From contig CADDYT010000015.1 in assembly GCA_902810755.1 (NCBI GenBank), forward strand, positions 1-61,511: DNA of 61,511 nucleotides, in the 5' to 3' direction. The position numbers were made by a program, and so were the translations under genes. Numbering within the stretch: the stretch's first letter is position 1; each line of letters opens with the position of its first letter. This DNA is from Chloroflexota bacterium. Its GTDB lineage: Bacteria; Chloroflexota; Ktedonobacteria; Ktedonobacterales; Ktedonobacteraceae. This document shows positions 16,260 to 26,719 of this stretch, one piece after another. Below the pieces are notes generated by a model that worked only from the letters and a program-made list of their open reading frames with translations, was not told the DNA's origin and searched no databases.

Positions 16260-16733
16260 TCAAGCTGAACCTTTATGTGTCTTGCGTACCAGCAGGACGG
16301 GGCAGGGAGCGTGATCGAGGACAAAGCGAGCGACATGCCCGACCGATTTTGGACCGCTGGCCGGTTCGCTAATCAGCGGGGAGCGCGGGCAGATGACGAT
16401 GAGGTCGGCATTCCATTCGGCGGCGCACTGCACAATCTCGCGTTCCGGTCGCCCGTTTCGCTGCAAGCGTTCCGCGCCGGGCAGGTAGCGCAGGCCTTCG
16501 TCGAGGATATCCTGCGCGGAGGCGACCTCGGCCTTGCGCATCTGTTCCTGTCGGGGCCGGGGTGGATGCGGGCCGCGCAGAAACCGCTCGCGGTGCAGCG
16601 CCAGCTCTTCCTGCGGGCCACTATCGATCACGTAAAGGAGCGCGATGGTGAGTGAGGCCGGATTGAGCATGGTTTTGACAGCATTGCTCACCTGCTCAAT
16701 GTTGGTGCCATCCAGGCAGCACAGGACGCGCAT
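16260..16733 (-). CDS. universal stress protein (UspA family)
   Basis: 157 residues, one Usp domain. It opens RVLCCLDGTNIEQ and contains the region ADLIVICPRSPLI and the family end APCPVLLVRKTHK. The GxxG-nucleotide loop is altered (PASGPKSVGHVARFVLDH), so ATP binding is uncertain. GGAGGAGG directly precedes the ATG at 16733. It follows the ArsB-type gene at a distance of 118 bp on the same strand. Confidence 0.85.
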   Translation of the reverse strand: MRVLCCLDGTNIEQVSNAVKTMLNPASLTIALLYVIDSGPQEELALHRERFLRGPHPPRPRQEQMRKAEVASAQDILDEGLRYLPGAERLQRNGRPEREIVQCAAEWNADLIVICPRSPLISEPASGPKSVGHVARFVLDHAPCPVLLVRKTHKGSA

Positions 16734-16851
16734 GTCTTACCTCCTCCAGCGCGGTTCACAGGCATTGAGCTACCTGACGAGGGGAGGGGCCCTGCGGGTC
16801 GCCCTGCGGTGGTCGCCCTGCAACTCAATCCTTACGAACCTCGCTTTAATA

Positions 16852-18162
16852 TTATGGCAACAATAACCAGATTACCAGCGCCCCCGCCAGCAACATCACA
16901 GGTGTGACCAGGATGCCGATTTTGAAATAATCCAGGCCGGAGACATCCAGGTTGCGGCGACGCAGGATGAGCAACCACAGCACGGTTGCCAGCGAGCCAA
17001 CGGTTGTCAGGTTTGGCCCCAGATCACAGCCGAACATCGTGGCGGCGATGAAACCAAGTTGCGCGCCGGGCGAGATGTGCTGCACGCCATGCAGCGCGGA
17101 GGTCATCACGACCGCCATCGGCAGGTTGTTAATCAAGTTGGTTCCCACTGCCGCGCCCAGCGTGCCGATCATGACCGCGCCAAAGCCGCTATTGCCGGAG
17201 AGATGCACCAGCAACTGGCCGAAAGCCCCCGTCAGATGTGTATTCTCGACGGCGCGCACGACGATGAACATGCCCGCGATGAAGCCAAAGATTGACCACG
17301 AAATATGCTCGCCAATGCCCTTGAACGTTGCCCGCTTCCAGTAGAGCGCGCCTGCTAAAAGCAAGAGCGCGCCGGAGAGCGCGACCAGCGACAGCGGCAC
17401 CTGTAAAGCCGAGGCGGTGACATAGGCGACGGCGACCAGCGCAAGCACAATGCAAGTATAGCGGAAATAGGGCCGGTGCGAGATAGCTTCCTGCGCCGAA
17501 GGCAGGCGTTTGGCATCGAACTGGCCGCGCAATTGCTGCCGGTAGAGCAGAAAGAATATGCCGATATTGAGGCCGATGACTACCAGAGCGGGCAGCAGCA
17601 GCAAGCGCAGGAACGTCCACAGATTGAGCCGGAACGTTGTCAGCACAATAATGTTGATGGGGTTGCTGACGGGTAGCAGGAATGAGGCCGTATCAGCAAT
17701 GAAGGTACAGGCGAAGAGGAAGGGCAACACCGGCAGGCGCAGGCGCGTTACCAGCGTATAGACGATGGGTGTGAGGATGAGCGCGGTGGCGTCATTGGAG
17801 AGGATCATTGAGATCAGACAGCCGAGCAGGAAGGTATTGAGGAAGAGGCGGCGCGCGCTGCCCCCGGCCAGCCGCGCCGCCTGTGCCGCCAGCCAGTCGA
17901 AGAGACCGGCAGCCTCTGCCAGCGCCGACAGGGCCATCATGCCCAGAAAAAAGAAAAAGACATTCCAGTCTTGCACCAACGTCTGCGCTGCATCCAGCGG
18001 GCTAATCAGCCCGGCCAGAAGCAGCAGGGCCGCCCCGGCCAGCGCAATCAACGCCTCATTCCAGCGAAACGGGCGCGTCATAATACCGACCAGCGTTGCC
18101 AGCGCAATCAGCGCGGTCAGTAGCGTTGTGGTCAGAGCGGGCAGGTGAAAAAACAGCAGCAT
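16852..18162 (-). CDS. ArsB/SLC13-type ion permease
   Basis: 436 residues with about eleven membrane helices. Two inverted halves are visible, with the family motifs SNDATALILTPIVYTL and TFIADTASFLLPVSNP in the first half and FGCDLGPNLTTVGSLATVLW in the second. These match arsenite efflux pumps (ArsB) and related anion carriers. No arsR, arsA or arsC is nearby, so the substrate is open. It lies 108 bp after ligA on the same strand. Confidence 0.8.
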   Translation of the reverse strand: MLLFFHLPALTTTLLTALIALATLVGIMTRPFRWNEALIALAGAALLLLAGLISPLDAAQTLVQDWNVFFFFLGMMALSALAEAAGLFDWLAAQAARLAGGSARRLFLNTFLLGCLISMILSNDATALILTPIVYTLVTRLRLPVLPFLFACTFIADTASFLLPVSNPINIIVLTTFRLNLWTFLRLLLLPALVVIGLNIGIFFLLYRQQLRGQFDAKRLPSAQEAISHRPYFRYTCIVLALVAVAYVTASALQVPLSLVALSGALLLLAGALYWKRATFKGIGEHISWSIFGFIAGMFIVVRAVENTHLTGAFGQLLVHLSGNSGFGAVMIGTLGAAVGTNLINNLPMAVVMTSALHGVQHISPGAQLGFIAATMFGCDLGPNLTTVGSLATVLWLLILRRRNLDVSGLDYFKIGILVTPVMLLAGALVIWLLLP

Positions 18163-18270
18163 ATACCGTCTACCCTTGTTTCTTCCATCCAGGCTGGACT
18201 ACCTCTACATTACAAGCTAATGATATCACGTAGCACCGACGGCTGAGGAAACAATGGGCCTGTGATATCC

Positions 18271-20379
<2,109 letters not shown>

Positions 20380-20541
20380 TTATCCTGCTTTCCTATGTAT
20401 TCTATTCGTCTCTGCCCGTTATGGCAACTGTTTATTCAGGCTTCTTCCTTCGTTGCTCTTCCCAGATTTTCTCTCTGGTCTATATCTGTCAGAGACCACG
20501 ACGAGAAGCCGGGTCGCCGATCACCCGTTGCTGGTTGGCAG

Positions 20542-20613
20542 ACCGGCAAGAAGTGGCCCTCCTCTACACGTTCGTCACGCGCATCGTGTAGAGGAGGGCC
20601 ACTTCTTGCCGGT
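20542..20613. repeat. perfect 29-bp inverted repeat with 14-base loop
   Basis: The arms 20542-20570 and 20585-20613 are exact reverse complements (starting ACCGGCAAGAAGTGG and ending CCACTTCTTGCCGGT). The element lies in the 280-bp gap between ligA's start and the monooxygenase gene's stop. A T run is absent. Such length and perfection suggest a recent or selected element, perhaps a palindromic mobile repeat or a transcript end. The rest of the gap has no gene. Confidence 0.75.
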
Positions 20614-20637
20614 GGCCTGCACATGACTCATTGAATC

Positions 20638-20925
20638 CTAAAATGGTTCGTAGTGCAGGACGCTGGGGGTGCCTTCGAAGAGACCATTGATGTGGCTGCG
20701 CCATTGAGGGAAGAGCGGGCCGTTGCGGAAATCTTTCATGTGCGCGTCGAACGAGGTCCAGACGTTGGTGAGCATGTACTGGTTGGGATGCTCGATGCAG
20801 CGTTGCACGCGCGCAGAGATGCAGCCCGGATGCTGACGAATGACATCCAGACCTTTGAGAATGCCCTGTCCTAATTCCTCCTCTTTACCGGGAATGGCGG
20901 TGAAGAGCGCAATTTCTGTAATCAC
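20638..20925 (-). CDS. antibiotic biosynthesis monooxygenase (ABM) domain protein
   Basis: 95 residues, a single dimeric ferredoxin-like ABM domain: EIALFTAIPGKEEELGQGIL at the start, GCISARVQRCIEHPNQYML in the middle, and FRNGPLFPQWRSHINGLF near the end. Members include small cofactor-free oxygenases and haem-degrading enzymes; the substrate cannot be assigned. Its ATG has GGAGG upstream. It may share a transcript with the PLD lipoprotein 50 bp upstream. Confidence 0.8.
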   Translation of the reverse strand: MITEIALFTAIPGKEEELGQGILKGLDVIRQHPGCISARVQRCIEHPNQYMLTNVWTSFDAHMKDFRNGPLFPQWRSHINGLFEGTPSVLHYEPF

Positions 20926-20975
20926 GAATACCTCCAGAATGCTATTGTTTGTTTCTTATCTTATCACATCGCTGC

Positions 20976-22064
20976 TTAGACGCTGTGGGAGACTCCCCAG
21001 TCTTGCTGGAATGTCTGCTCCAGTGTGCTGATGACGCTGCTATCTGAGATGAGGATGCCCAGCTCGCGGTTGTGGTCAAGCGATTCAGAAGAGATGTTCT
21101 CGGAGCCGACGAAGGCTTCGCGACCATCGGCTACCATCATCTTGGCATGCATGTAGAGTTGCGAATCCTCCTTCACCTGCACGCCGCCCTGTTTGATGGT
21201 CTGGATACCCTGGTCATTGCCGGTGCCGGAAGAAGGCAGGATCACCTCGACCTGCACGCCACGCTGCGCCGCGCTGACGAGCGCCTGTTCAATGCTGCTG
21301 TCCTGCATCTCCTCGGCCTCGACGATCAGCGTGTGACGCGCGCTATTGATGAACGCCATGAAATCGTTGCGCGAATTGACAGGGCTGACGACCAGGTTGG
21401 GGTCGTTGAACTGCGCATTGCTGCGGCTCCAGTCAGCGTTGAAGATGGCGGTGACAGCCTGCACATCCTGGGGCCTGGTATCGATGATATCGTATTCGCG
21501 ATTCTCGCTGTAGCGGCTGGAACTGCCGTAGCCACCGAGAGCAGAACGGCTAAAGTTCGAGGTCATGATGTAGGCGGTGGTGCCATCAATAATCATCCCC
21601 TTTTCGTGCGTCAGCGCGAAAGCCGGATTGGTCTCCTCGACTTTCGCCCCGGCGGCGCGCAATTTATCCATCGTGCTGGTTGGTGACGAGGTGCCGACAG
21701 GATGTGGCTCCAGCATAACGCGCACGTCGATGCCGCGATTGGCTGTCTCTTCCAGCGCGCGAATTACACTGGTATCGCTCAAGATGTACATTTCGAGCCA
21801 GACCGACTTTTTTGCTCCGTCAATGGCATTGACAATGGGCGATTCGCCCGCGTTCGGCTCGACAAAGACGCTGACGCCATTGACGCCCGTGCCGGTCACG
21901 CAATTTGCCTGGCACTGGCTCCCTGTGCTACTGGATGGAGCGGAAGGGAAACCGTTGGTTGAGATGTTGATATCGCAGCCGCTGAAGGCAAGGCAGAGGG
22001 CGAGCAGAAAGGCGAAAGCCAGTGGAATGCTGCCTTTTCTGGAGGATAATGATGGTGCATACAT
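20976..22064 (-). CDS. phospholipase D-like lipoprotein
   Basis: 362 residues from the ATG at 22064, which follows AAAGGAG. A signal peptide (IPLAFAFLLALCLAFSGC) ends in a lipobox with Cys, so it should be a lipid-anchored surface protein. Two PLD catalytic motifs are present: THEKGMIIDG and MHAKMMVADG, each HxKxxxxD, followed by Asn/Ser residues. The superfamily cleaves phosphodiester bonds in lipids or DNA. Two motifs in one chain allow a complete active site. The substrate is unknown. Confidence 0.88.
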   Translation of the reverse strand: MYAPSLSSRKGSIPLAFAFLLALCLAFSGCDINISTNGFPSAPSSSTGSQCQANCVTGTGVNGVSVFVEPNAGESPIVNAIDGAKKSVWLEMYILSDTSVIRALEETANRGIDVRVMLEPHPVGTSSPTSTMDKLRAAGAKVEETNPAFALTHEKGMIIDGTTAYIMTSNFSRSALGGYGSSSRYSENREYDIIDTRPQDVQAVTAIFNADWSRSNAQFNDPNLVVSPVNSRNDFMAFINSARHTLIVEAEEMQDSSIEQALVSAAQRGVQVEVILPSSGTGNDQGIQTIKQGGVQVKEDSQLYMHAKMMVADGREAFVGSENISSESLDHNRELGILISDSSVISTLEQTFQQDWGVSHSV

Positions 22065-22188
22065 GTTGGAACTCCTTTTGCTTCCCTGCAAAGCGGGAGC
22101 AGTTGCCTGGAAACGACGAAACAGGAGTAAAATCCTCCTCATAGAGATAACGGGCAAACGGTGTTAGAAGGGGACAGAAATATCAGCA

Positions 22189-22230
22189 AAAAACACTCGA
22201 CTCAATCAATGGTTTGAGTCGAGTGTTTTT
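22189..22230 (-). terminator. rho-independent terminator after hppA
   Basis: A 17-base perfect stem (22189-22205 with 22214-22230), including GACTCGAGTG-type GC core and A/T ends, has an 8-base loop. On the minus strand it ends in TTTTTT directly after the hppA stop codon. The A-rich opposite side makes it usable in both directions. Confidence 0.85.
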
Positions 22231-22252
22231 CATATCCTTACCTGCAAGGGAA

Positions 22253-24514
22253 TTATGGATGCAGGAAGATGTAGAGCGGGGCCAGCACCAGGGTAATCGT
22301 GCTGAGCAGCTTGATCAGGACGTGCAGCGAGGGGCCTGCGGTGTCTTTGAAGGGGTCACCGACGGTGTCGCCAACCACGCTTGCCTTGTGCGGATCGCTC
22401 TTCTTGCCGAGGACGGTGCCGCTCGTGTCGAGACGGTCAACCATCTCGCCTTCGGCATTGACGCGCAGGTAGCCAGCCTCGATGTATTTCTTCGCATTGT
22501 CCCACGCGCCGCCGCCGTTGTTCAGGAAGAGGGCGACGACGATACCACCCATCGTGCCGACCATGAGCATACCGGCTTCAGCCTGCGGGCCGAGGATGAC
22601 GCCGACGGCAATGGGGGTGAGGACGGCGACGAGGCCGGGCAGCACCATTGCTCGCAGCGCGCCGCGCGTGCTGATGTCAACACAGCGAGCATAGTCGGGG
22701 TCGACGCGGTCGGCGGGGTTTTCCGCCATGATCTTCGGGTTGTCGCGGAACTGGCGGCGCACCTCTTCGATCATGCGCTTGGCGGCGGCGCCCACCGCGC
22801 GGATAGCCAGCGCGCTGAAGAAGAAGATCAGCGTAATGCCGATCAGGGCGGCGATGAAGACGGCGATATCGGCCAGATCGACGCGATAGACCGCCGGATT
22901 GTGCTTGTACTGGTAGAGGACATCCAGGTAGGCGCTGAAGAGCAGGAAGGCTGCCAGCGCGGCAGAACCGATACCATAGCCTTTTGTCAGAGCTTTGGTC
23001 GTGTTGCCCACACCATCGAGGGCATCGGTGATATCGCGCACAGATTCTGCCTGGCCGCCCATCTCGGTGATGCCACCGGCATTGTCGGTGATGGGGCCGA
23101 AGGTGTCCATTGCCAGAATGTAGGCGCAGCTCATCAGCATGCCCATCGTGGCAACGGCTGTCCCGAAGATGCCGCCGACGTTGATGACGCCGGGATTATC
23201 GACCAGGTGGAAGGACACCTGGCTGCCCAGGAAGAAGGAGAGGCCCAGCGCAACACAGATAGCCAGTACGGGCAGAGCGACACACTCGAAGCCGACGGCG
23301 ATACCGGTGATAATGGTTGTTGCCGGACCGGTCAGCGTGGCAGCGGCGATTTCACGCACGGGACGCCACGTGCCTGCTGTATAGTACTGGGTGATGTAGA
23401 CGAAGGCAATACTGAGCAGGATACCGACGGTACCGGCCAGACCGAACCAGACCCAGGGTGGAACCCCGTAGTTACCTTTGACACTGCTACTGTTCAGCAA
23501 CAGGTAGCTGGCCGCGAAGACGCCGAGGACGGAGAGGCCACAGGTGATGAAGTAGCCGATATTGAGCTGCGTCATCGCGATCTCACCGGGGTCTTTACCG
23601 GCAGCCTTGTCAGGCTCGGTGACGACGGAGGGGCGAACCCAGAGCAGGCCGAGAGCGGAGGCGATCAGGCCAAAGGCGCGTACAACCAGCGGGAAGAGGA
23701 TCCAGCCGATGTTTTTCGTCGAGGCATAGAGGGCCACGCCCAGGATCATCGCGCCAATATTCTCGGCGGCGGTGGACTCGAAGAGGTCGGCGCCACGACC
23801 GGCGCAGTCGCCGACGTTATCGCCCACCAGGTCGGCAATGACGGCGGGGTTGCGCGGGTCATCTTCAGGGATGTTGGCCTCGACTTTTCCAACGAGGTCG
23901 GCGCCCACGTCGGCGGCTTTCGTGTAGATGCCGCCGCCAAGCTGAGCGAAGAGGGCCACAAAGCTCGCGCCGAAGCCGAAGCCGACGATCAACGAAGGGG
24001 CTACGTCAGGGTGTGTCAGACCGCCATAGGCGGTGAAGACCAGGGACACGCCGAGCAGCGAAAGCGCAACGACAAGGAAGCCAGAAACGGCGCCGCCGCG
24101 CAGGGAGACCATCAGAGCCTCGCCCAGGCTGCGTGTTGCCGCGCTGGCTGTGCGGCTGTTAGATTTCACCGCGACATACATGCCGATGTAGCCGGAGAGG
24201 CCGGAGCAGAGCGCGCCGATCAGGAAGGCAACGGCAGTATGCCATGCCAGATTCCACTTATCGGCTGATGACCCCTGACCGAGCAGAGCCAGAACAACGG
24301 CAACGAGGATAGCGGCAAAAATGGCGAGTGTAGCAATGGTGCGATACTGACGGTTGAGGAAGGCCATGGCGCCTTTGAAGATGGCATCAGCGACCTTCTG
24401 CATGGCAGGGGTGCCGGTGTCTTTGCGCAAGACGTAGAGCGCGAGCAGCGCCGCAAACCCTACCGACAATACTCCTACCACAATGGGTACTAAAATATAC
24501 AATCTGTCATTCAC
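22253..24514 (-). CDS. hppA: membrane-bound proton-pumping inorganic pyrophosphatase
   Basis: 753 residues with about sixteen membrane helices. It splits pyrophosphate and pumps ions across the membrane. Substrate-site motifs are GGGIYTKAADVGADLVGKVE, DDPRNPAVIADLVGDNVGD and, near the end, GDTVGDPFKDTAGPS. The segment DGVGNTTKALTKG has Lys where potassium-dependent enzymes have Ala, which marks the K+-independent proton-pumping class. The start is GTG at 24514 with GGAGGG eleven bases upstream. A strong terminator follows. The gene for a soluble regulated pyrophosphatase lies just upstream. Confidence 0.95.
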   Translation of the reverse strand: MNDRLYILVPIVVGVLSVGFAALLALYVLRKDTGTPAMQKVADAIFKGAMAFLNRQYRTIATLAIFAAILVAVVLALLGQGSSADKWNLAWHTAVAFLIGALCSGLSGYIGMYVAVKSNSRTASAATRSLGEALMVSLRGGAVSGFLVVALSLLGVSLVFTAYGGLTHPDVAPSLIVGFGFGASFVALFAQLGGGIYTKAADVGADLVGKVEANIPEDDPRNPAVIADLVGDNVGDCAGRGADLFESTAAENIGAMILGVALYASTKNIGWILFPLVVRAFGLIASALGLLWVRPSVVTEPDKAAGKDPGEIAMTQLNIGYFITCGLSVLGVFAASYLLLNSSSVKGNYGVPPWVWFGLAGTVGILLSIAFVYITQYYTAGTWRPVREIAAATLTGPATTIITGIAVGFECVALPVLAICVALGLSFFLGSQVSFHLVDNPGVINVGGIFGTAVATMGMLMSCAYILAMDTFGPITDNAGGITEMGGQAESVRDITDALDGVGNTTKALTKGYGIGSAALAAFLLFSAYLDVLYQYKHNPAVYRVDLADIAVFIAALIGITLIFFFSALAIRAVGAAAKRMIEEVRRQFRDNPKIMAENPADRVDPDYARCVDISTRGALRAMVLPGLVAVLTPIAVGVILGPQAEAGMLMVGTMGGIVVALFLNNGGGAWDNAKKYIEAGYLRVNAEGEMVDRLDTSGTVLGKKSDPHKASVVGDTVGDPFKDTAGPSLHVLIKLLSTITLVLAPLYIFLHP

Positions 24515-24858
24515 TTTTGAAAACGCCCTCCTTCAGGCACAAGAAAAGCTAGCAGGTCAACAGCGACCGCCGGGATGCGAGCGCATCGTTATCAATAGCT
24601 GCTATCTGGGGGTGAAGCCGTACCAATCCCTCGCCACACAAATCGACACCCTCCCTTTCTTGCCTGCCAGGGAACTCTCTGCTTGAGAGGCGAGTGGCAA
24701 TACTGGCAACCGACTCTCCCCACACCTCTTAAAGAAGAGGTGCTTAAATCGCAATTAGTTTAACATAGTGTTTGTTCCCTGACAAGTATTTTCGTAACAG
24801 AATTACTGCCGAAACGAAGAACTGGTGTTTGCCATTGTCCTGAGGTATGGAACAGCAG
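24515..24858 (-). other. 344-bp leader between the two pyrophosphatase genes
   Basis: No gene is seen. On the minus strand this is the hppA leader. It contains a compact hairpin (24723-24742, CACCTCTT-AAAG-AAGAGGTG) about 120 bp after the stop of the soluble pyrophosphatase gene, which could end or attenuate transcription. A GC-rich, possibly structured stretch of about 200 bases follows before the GTG. I recognise no known riboswitch. Confidence 0.45.
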
Positions 24859-26511
24859 TTACAACACGCCGGTTTTGCCGGAGAGCGCGGACTGGATGCG
24901 CGGCAGCAAGGGGACGAGTTGTTTTTTGCGCGAAACCAGCCCTTCCACCACCGTTGTGTGTCCATCCAGGCCCAGGGGCGTTCCCAGCACTTCGGCTACG
25001 GCCTGCTCGCCGCCCCAGATGAGCAGGTGGCAGCGCATCTCGATGATATCGACGATCATAAAGAGGAACACTTCGTAGCCGCGCTGCTGCGAGAGCGTCT
25101 GCATGGTTGCCAGCAGCTCCGGGATGCGTTTCTCGATGGACTCCGGGCTGGCGGTCTCGACGGTGCCAATGGCAAATTTCGTGTCGCGTACTGCGAACTC
25201 TTTGAAATCGGCTGTCAGCAGGGCCTCAGCAGAGCGGCGGGCGAGGTCAGTGGCGGCGGCATCGAAGATGGCATGGCCGTAGTGTTCGATATCTTCGCCG
25301 GTGATCTTTGCCAGTTCGCTGGCGACCAGTTCGTCGCGTTCGGTGCAGGTGGGGGAGCGCAGGATCAGCGTATCGTAGAGCAGGCCGCCGAGCAGGAGAC
25401 CGGCCACGTCGCGCGGGATATCCAGTCCCGCCTCGTGGTACATGCCCGCGATGATGGTGCCGGTGCAGCCAACCGGCTCGGCGCGGAACATAATGGGCTT
25501 GCTGGTCAACACGTCGGCAATGCGGTGGTGGTCGATGATGCCGAGCAGTTCCGCCTCGTCGATGCCGTCCACTGCCTGTGAGCGTTCGTTGTGATCGACC
25601 AGCACTACCTGCTTGGGACGGGCGTTGATCAGGTCGGTGCGCGAGAGATATCCGACCAGTTTGCCCTCTTCATCGACAACGGGCATGGAGCGGCGGCGCG
25701 CCAGTGTCTGCTGCACCTCGCTGATCAGCGTTTCGGGATGGCAGTAATCGAACTCGCGGTTCATGATGTCCTGGGTGTTGATGCTCAGGTTAATCAGGCG
25801 CACAGCGGTGAAGGTGTGGTAGGCGGTGCTGATGAGCAGCACGCCCTGTTTTTGCGCGGCGGCTTTCACCTTCTGCGAGACGAGCAGGTCGCCGGTAATG
25901 ACAAGGGCTGCCGCGCCGCATTCGATGGCCTTCAGTTGCGCATCTTCGCGATCCCCGATGACGACCAGACAGCCCGGCTCGATATAGTCGGCCATCGTTT
26001 CCGGCTCCATAGCGCCGACGATGATGCGATCTCCCAGCTTGCGCCGTCCTTCCACCAGCACGCGCCCCTGCAGCACCTTCACCAGATTGTCTCGCACCAG
26101 GGGGACGCGATTGACGGCCTCTGGATTGAGGTCCTTAAAGAAGAGTTTGGCGAAATCCTCGGTGGCGATAATGCCATGCACTTTATTTTCCGCGTCCACG
26201 ACGGGCATGGAACGCCGATTGTGTTCCTGCAAGATTTTGCCCGCTTCCAGAATGGGCTGGTCGAGGTAGGCAGAGAAGACGCCGCGCCGCATCACATCGC
26301 GCACCTGCAGGTAGACATCATCGATGACTTCCGGCGGTTCCACGCCATAACGGTCCAGCACGAAACGCACCTCTGGTTTGAGCGGCCCGTTACGGGCCGC
26401 GACGGCCTCTGGCTGTCCCCGCAGGTGCAGGAGACAGGCATAAGCGTATGCTGAGGCCACGGAATCAAGGTCAGAGTTTTTGTGTCCAATCACATAAATG
26501 GGTCGTGCCAT
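24859..26511 (-). CDS. ppaC: manganese-dependent (family II) inorganic pyrophosphatase with CBS-DRTGG regulatory insert
   Basis: 550 residues, against about 310 for the simple enzyme. The DHH phosphoesterase core is split: VIGHKNSDLDSVASAYAY at the start, then CBS domain 1 (SMPVVDAENKVHGIIATED), a DRTGG domain (about 150-260), CBS domain 2 (SMPVVDEEGKLVGYLSRTDL), then VDHNERSQAVDGID, GIIDHHR and the DHHA2 domain. This layout is known from clostridial enzymes regulated by adenine nucleotides. It hydrolyses cytoplasmic pyrophosphate. It lies upstream of hppA on the same strand, so both routes of pyrophosphate use are side by side. Confidence 0.92.
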   Translation of the reverse strand: MARPIYVIGHKNSDLDSVASAYAYACLLHLRGQPEAVAARNGPLKPEVRFVLDRYGVEPPEVIDDVYLQVRDVMRRGVFSAYLDQPILEAGKILQEHNRRSMPVVDAENKVHGIIATEDFAKLFFKDLNPEAVNRVPLVRDNLVKVLQGRVLVEGRRKLGDRIIVGAMEPETMADYIEPGCLVVIGDREDAQLKAIECGAAALVITGDLLVSQKVKAAAQKQGVLLISTAYHTFTAVRLINLSINTQDIMNREFDYCHPETLISEVQQTLARRRSMPVVDEEGKLVGYLSRTDLINARPKQVVLVDHNERSQAVDGIDEAELLGIIDHHRIADVLTSKPIMFRAEPVGCTGTIIAGMYHEAGLDIPRDVAGLLLGGLLYDTLILRSPTCTERDELVASELAKITGEDIEHYGHAIFDAAATDLARRSAEALLTADFKEFAVRDTKFAIGTVETASPESIEKRIPELLATMQTLSQQRGYEVFLFMIVDIIEMRCHLLIWGGEQAVAEVLGTPLGLDGHTTVVEGLVSRKKQLVPLLPRIQSALSGKTGVL

Positions 26512-26655
26512 GCTTCACCCCCAGGTGAGCGTTCTTTGCTCGTTATCTGCTTCCCCTCACCGGAATGTTTTCTGATGAAGGGATGGGTTTTGTTGCGTTC
26601 TATTCATTCATATCCATAGTTATTCAACGCTTTTGCCATCCAATACGTTGTCAGA

Positions 26656-26686
26656 AGAGAGGCTGTCGGCTCCCGGCAGCCTCTCT
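26656..26686 (-). terminator. 14-bp hairpin after the M28 peptidase gene
   Basis: AGAGAGGCTG-TCGG (26656-26669) pairs with 26673-26686 through one G-T wobble and a 3-base loop. It sits 34 bp beyond the peptidase stop codon. No long T run follows, so termination strength is uncertain. Confidence 0.55.
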
Positions 26687-26719
26687 GGTAAGTATACCAC
26701 GAAGAAGGAATGCTGTCTG

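Noticed and set aside
16741..16851. Short direct repeats (GTCGCCCTGC twice) before the universal stress gene
   Set aside because: Only two copies of ten bases in GC-rich DNA; not enough to call an element.
22214..24268. 684-codon open frame on the plus strand
   Set aside because: It is fully antisense to hppA, rich in Asp/Gly/Gln as expected from the complement of a membrane protein gene, and has no motif or ribosome binding site.
24515..24720. Riboswitch in the hppA leader
   Set aside because: The stretch can fold, but I could not match it to any known riboswitch consensus by eye.
25591..26454. 287-codon open frame on the plus strand
   Set aside because: It is antisense to the family II pyrophosphatase; no start site or domain.
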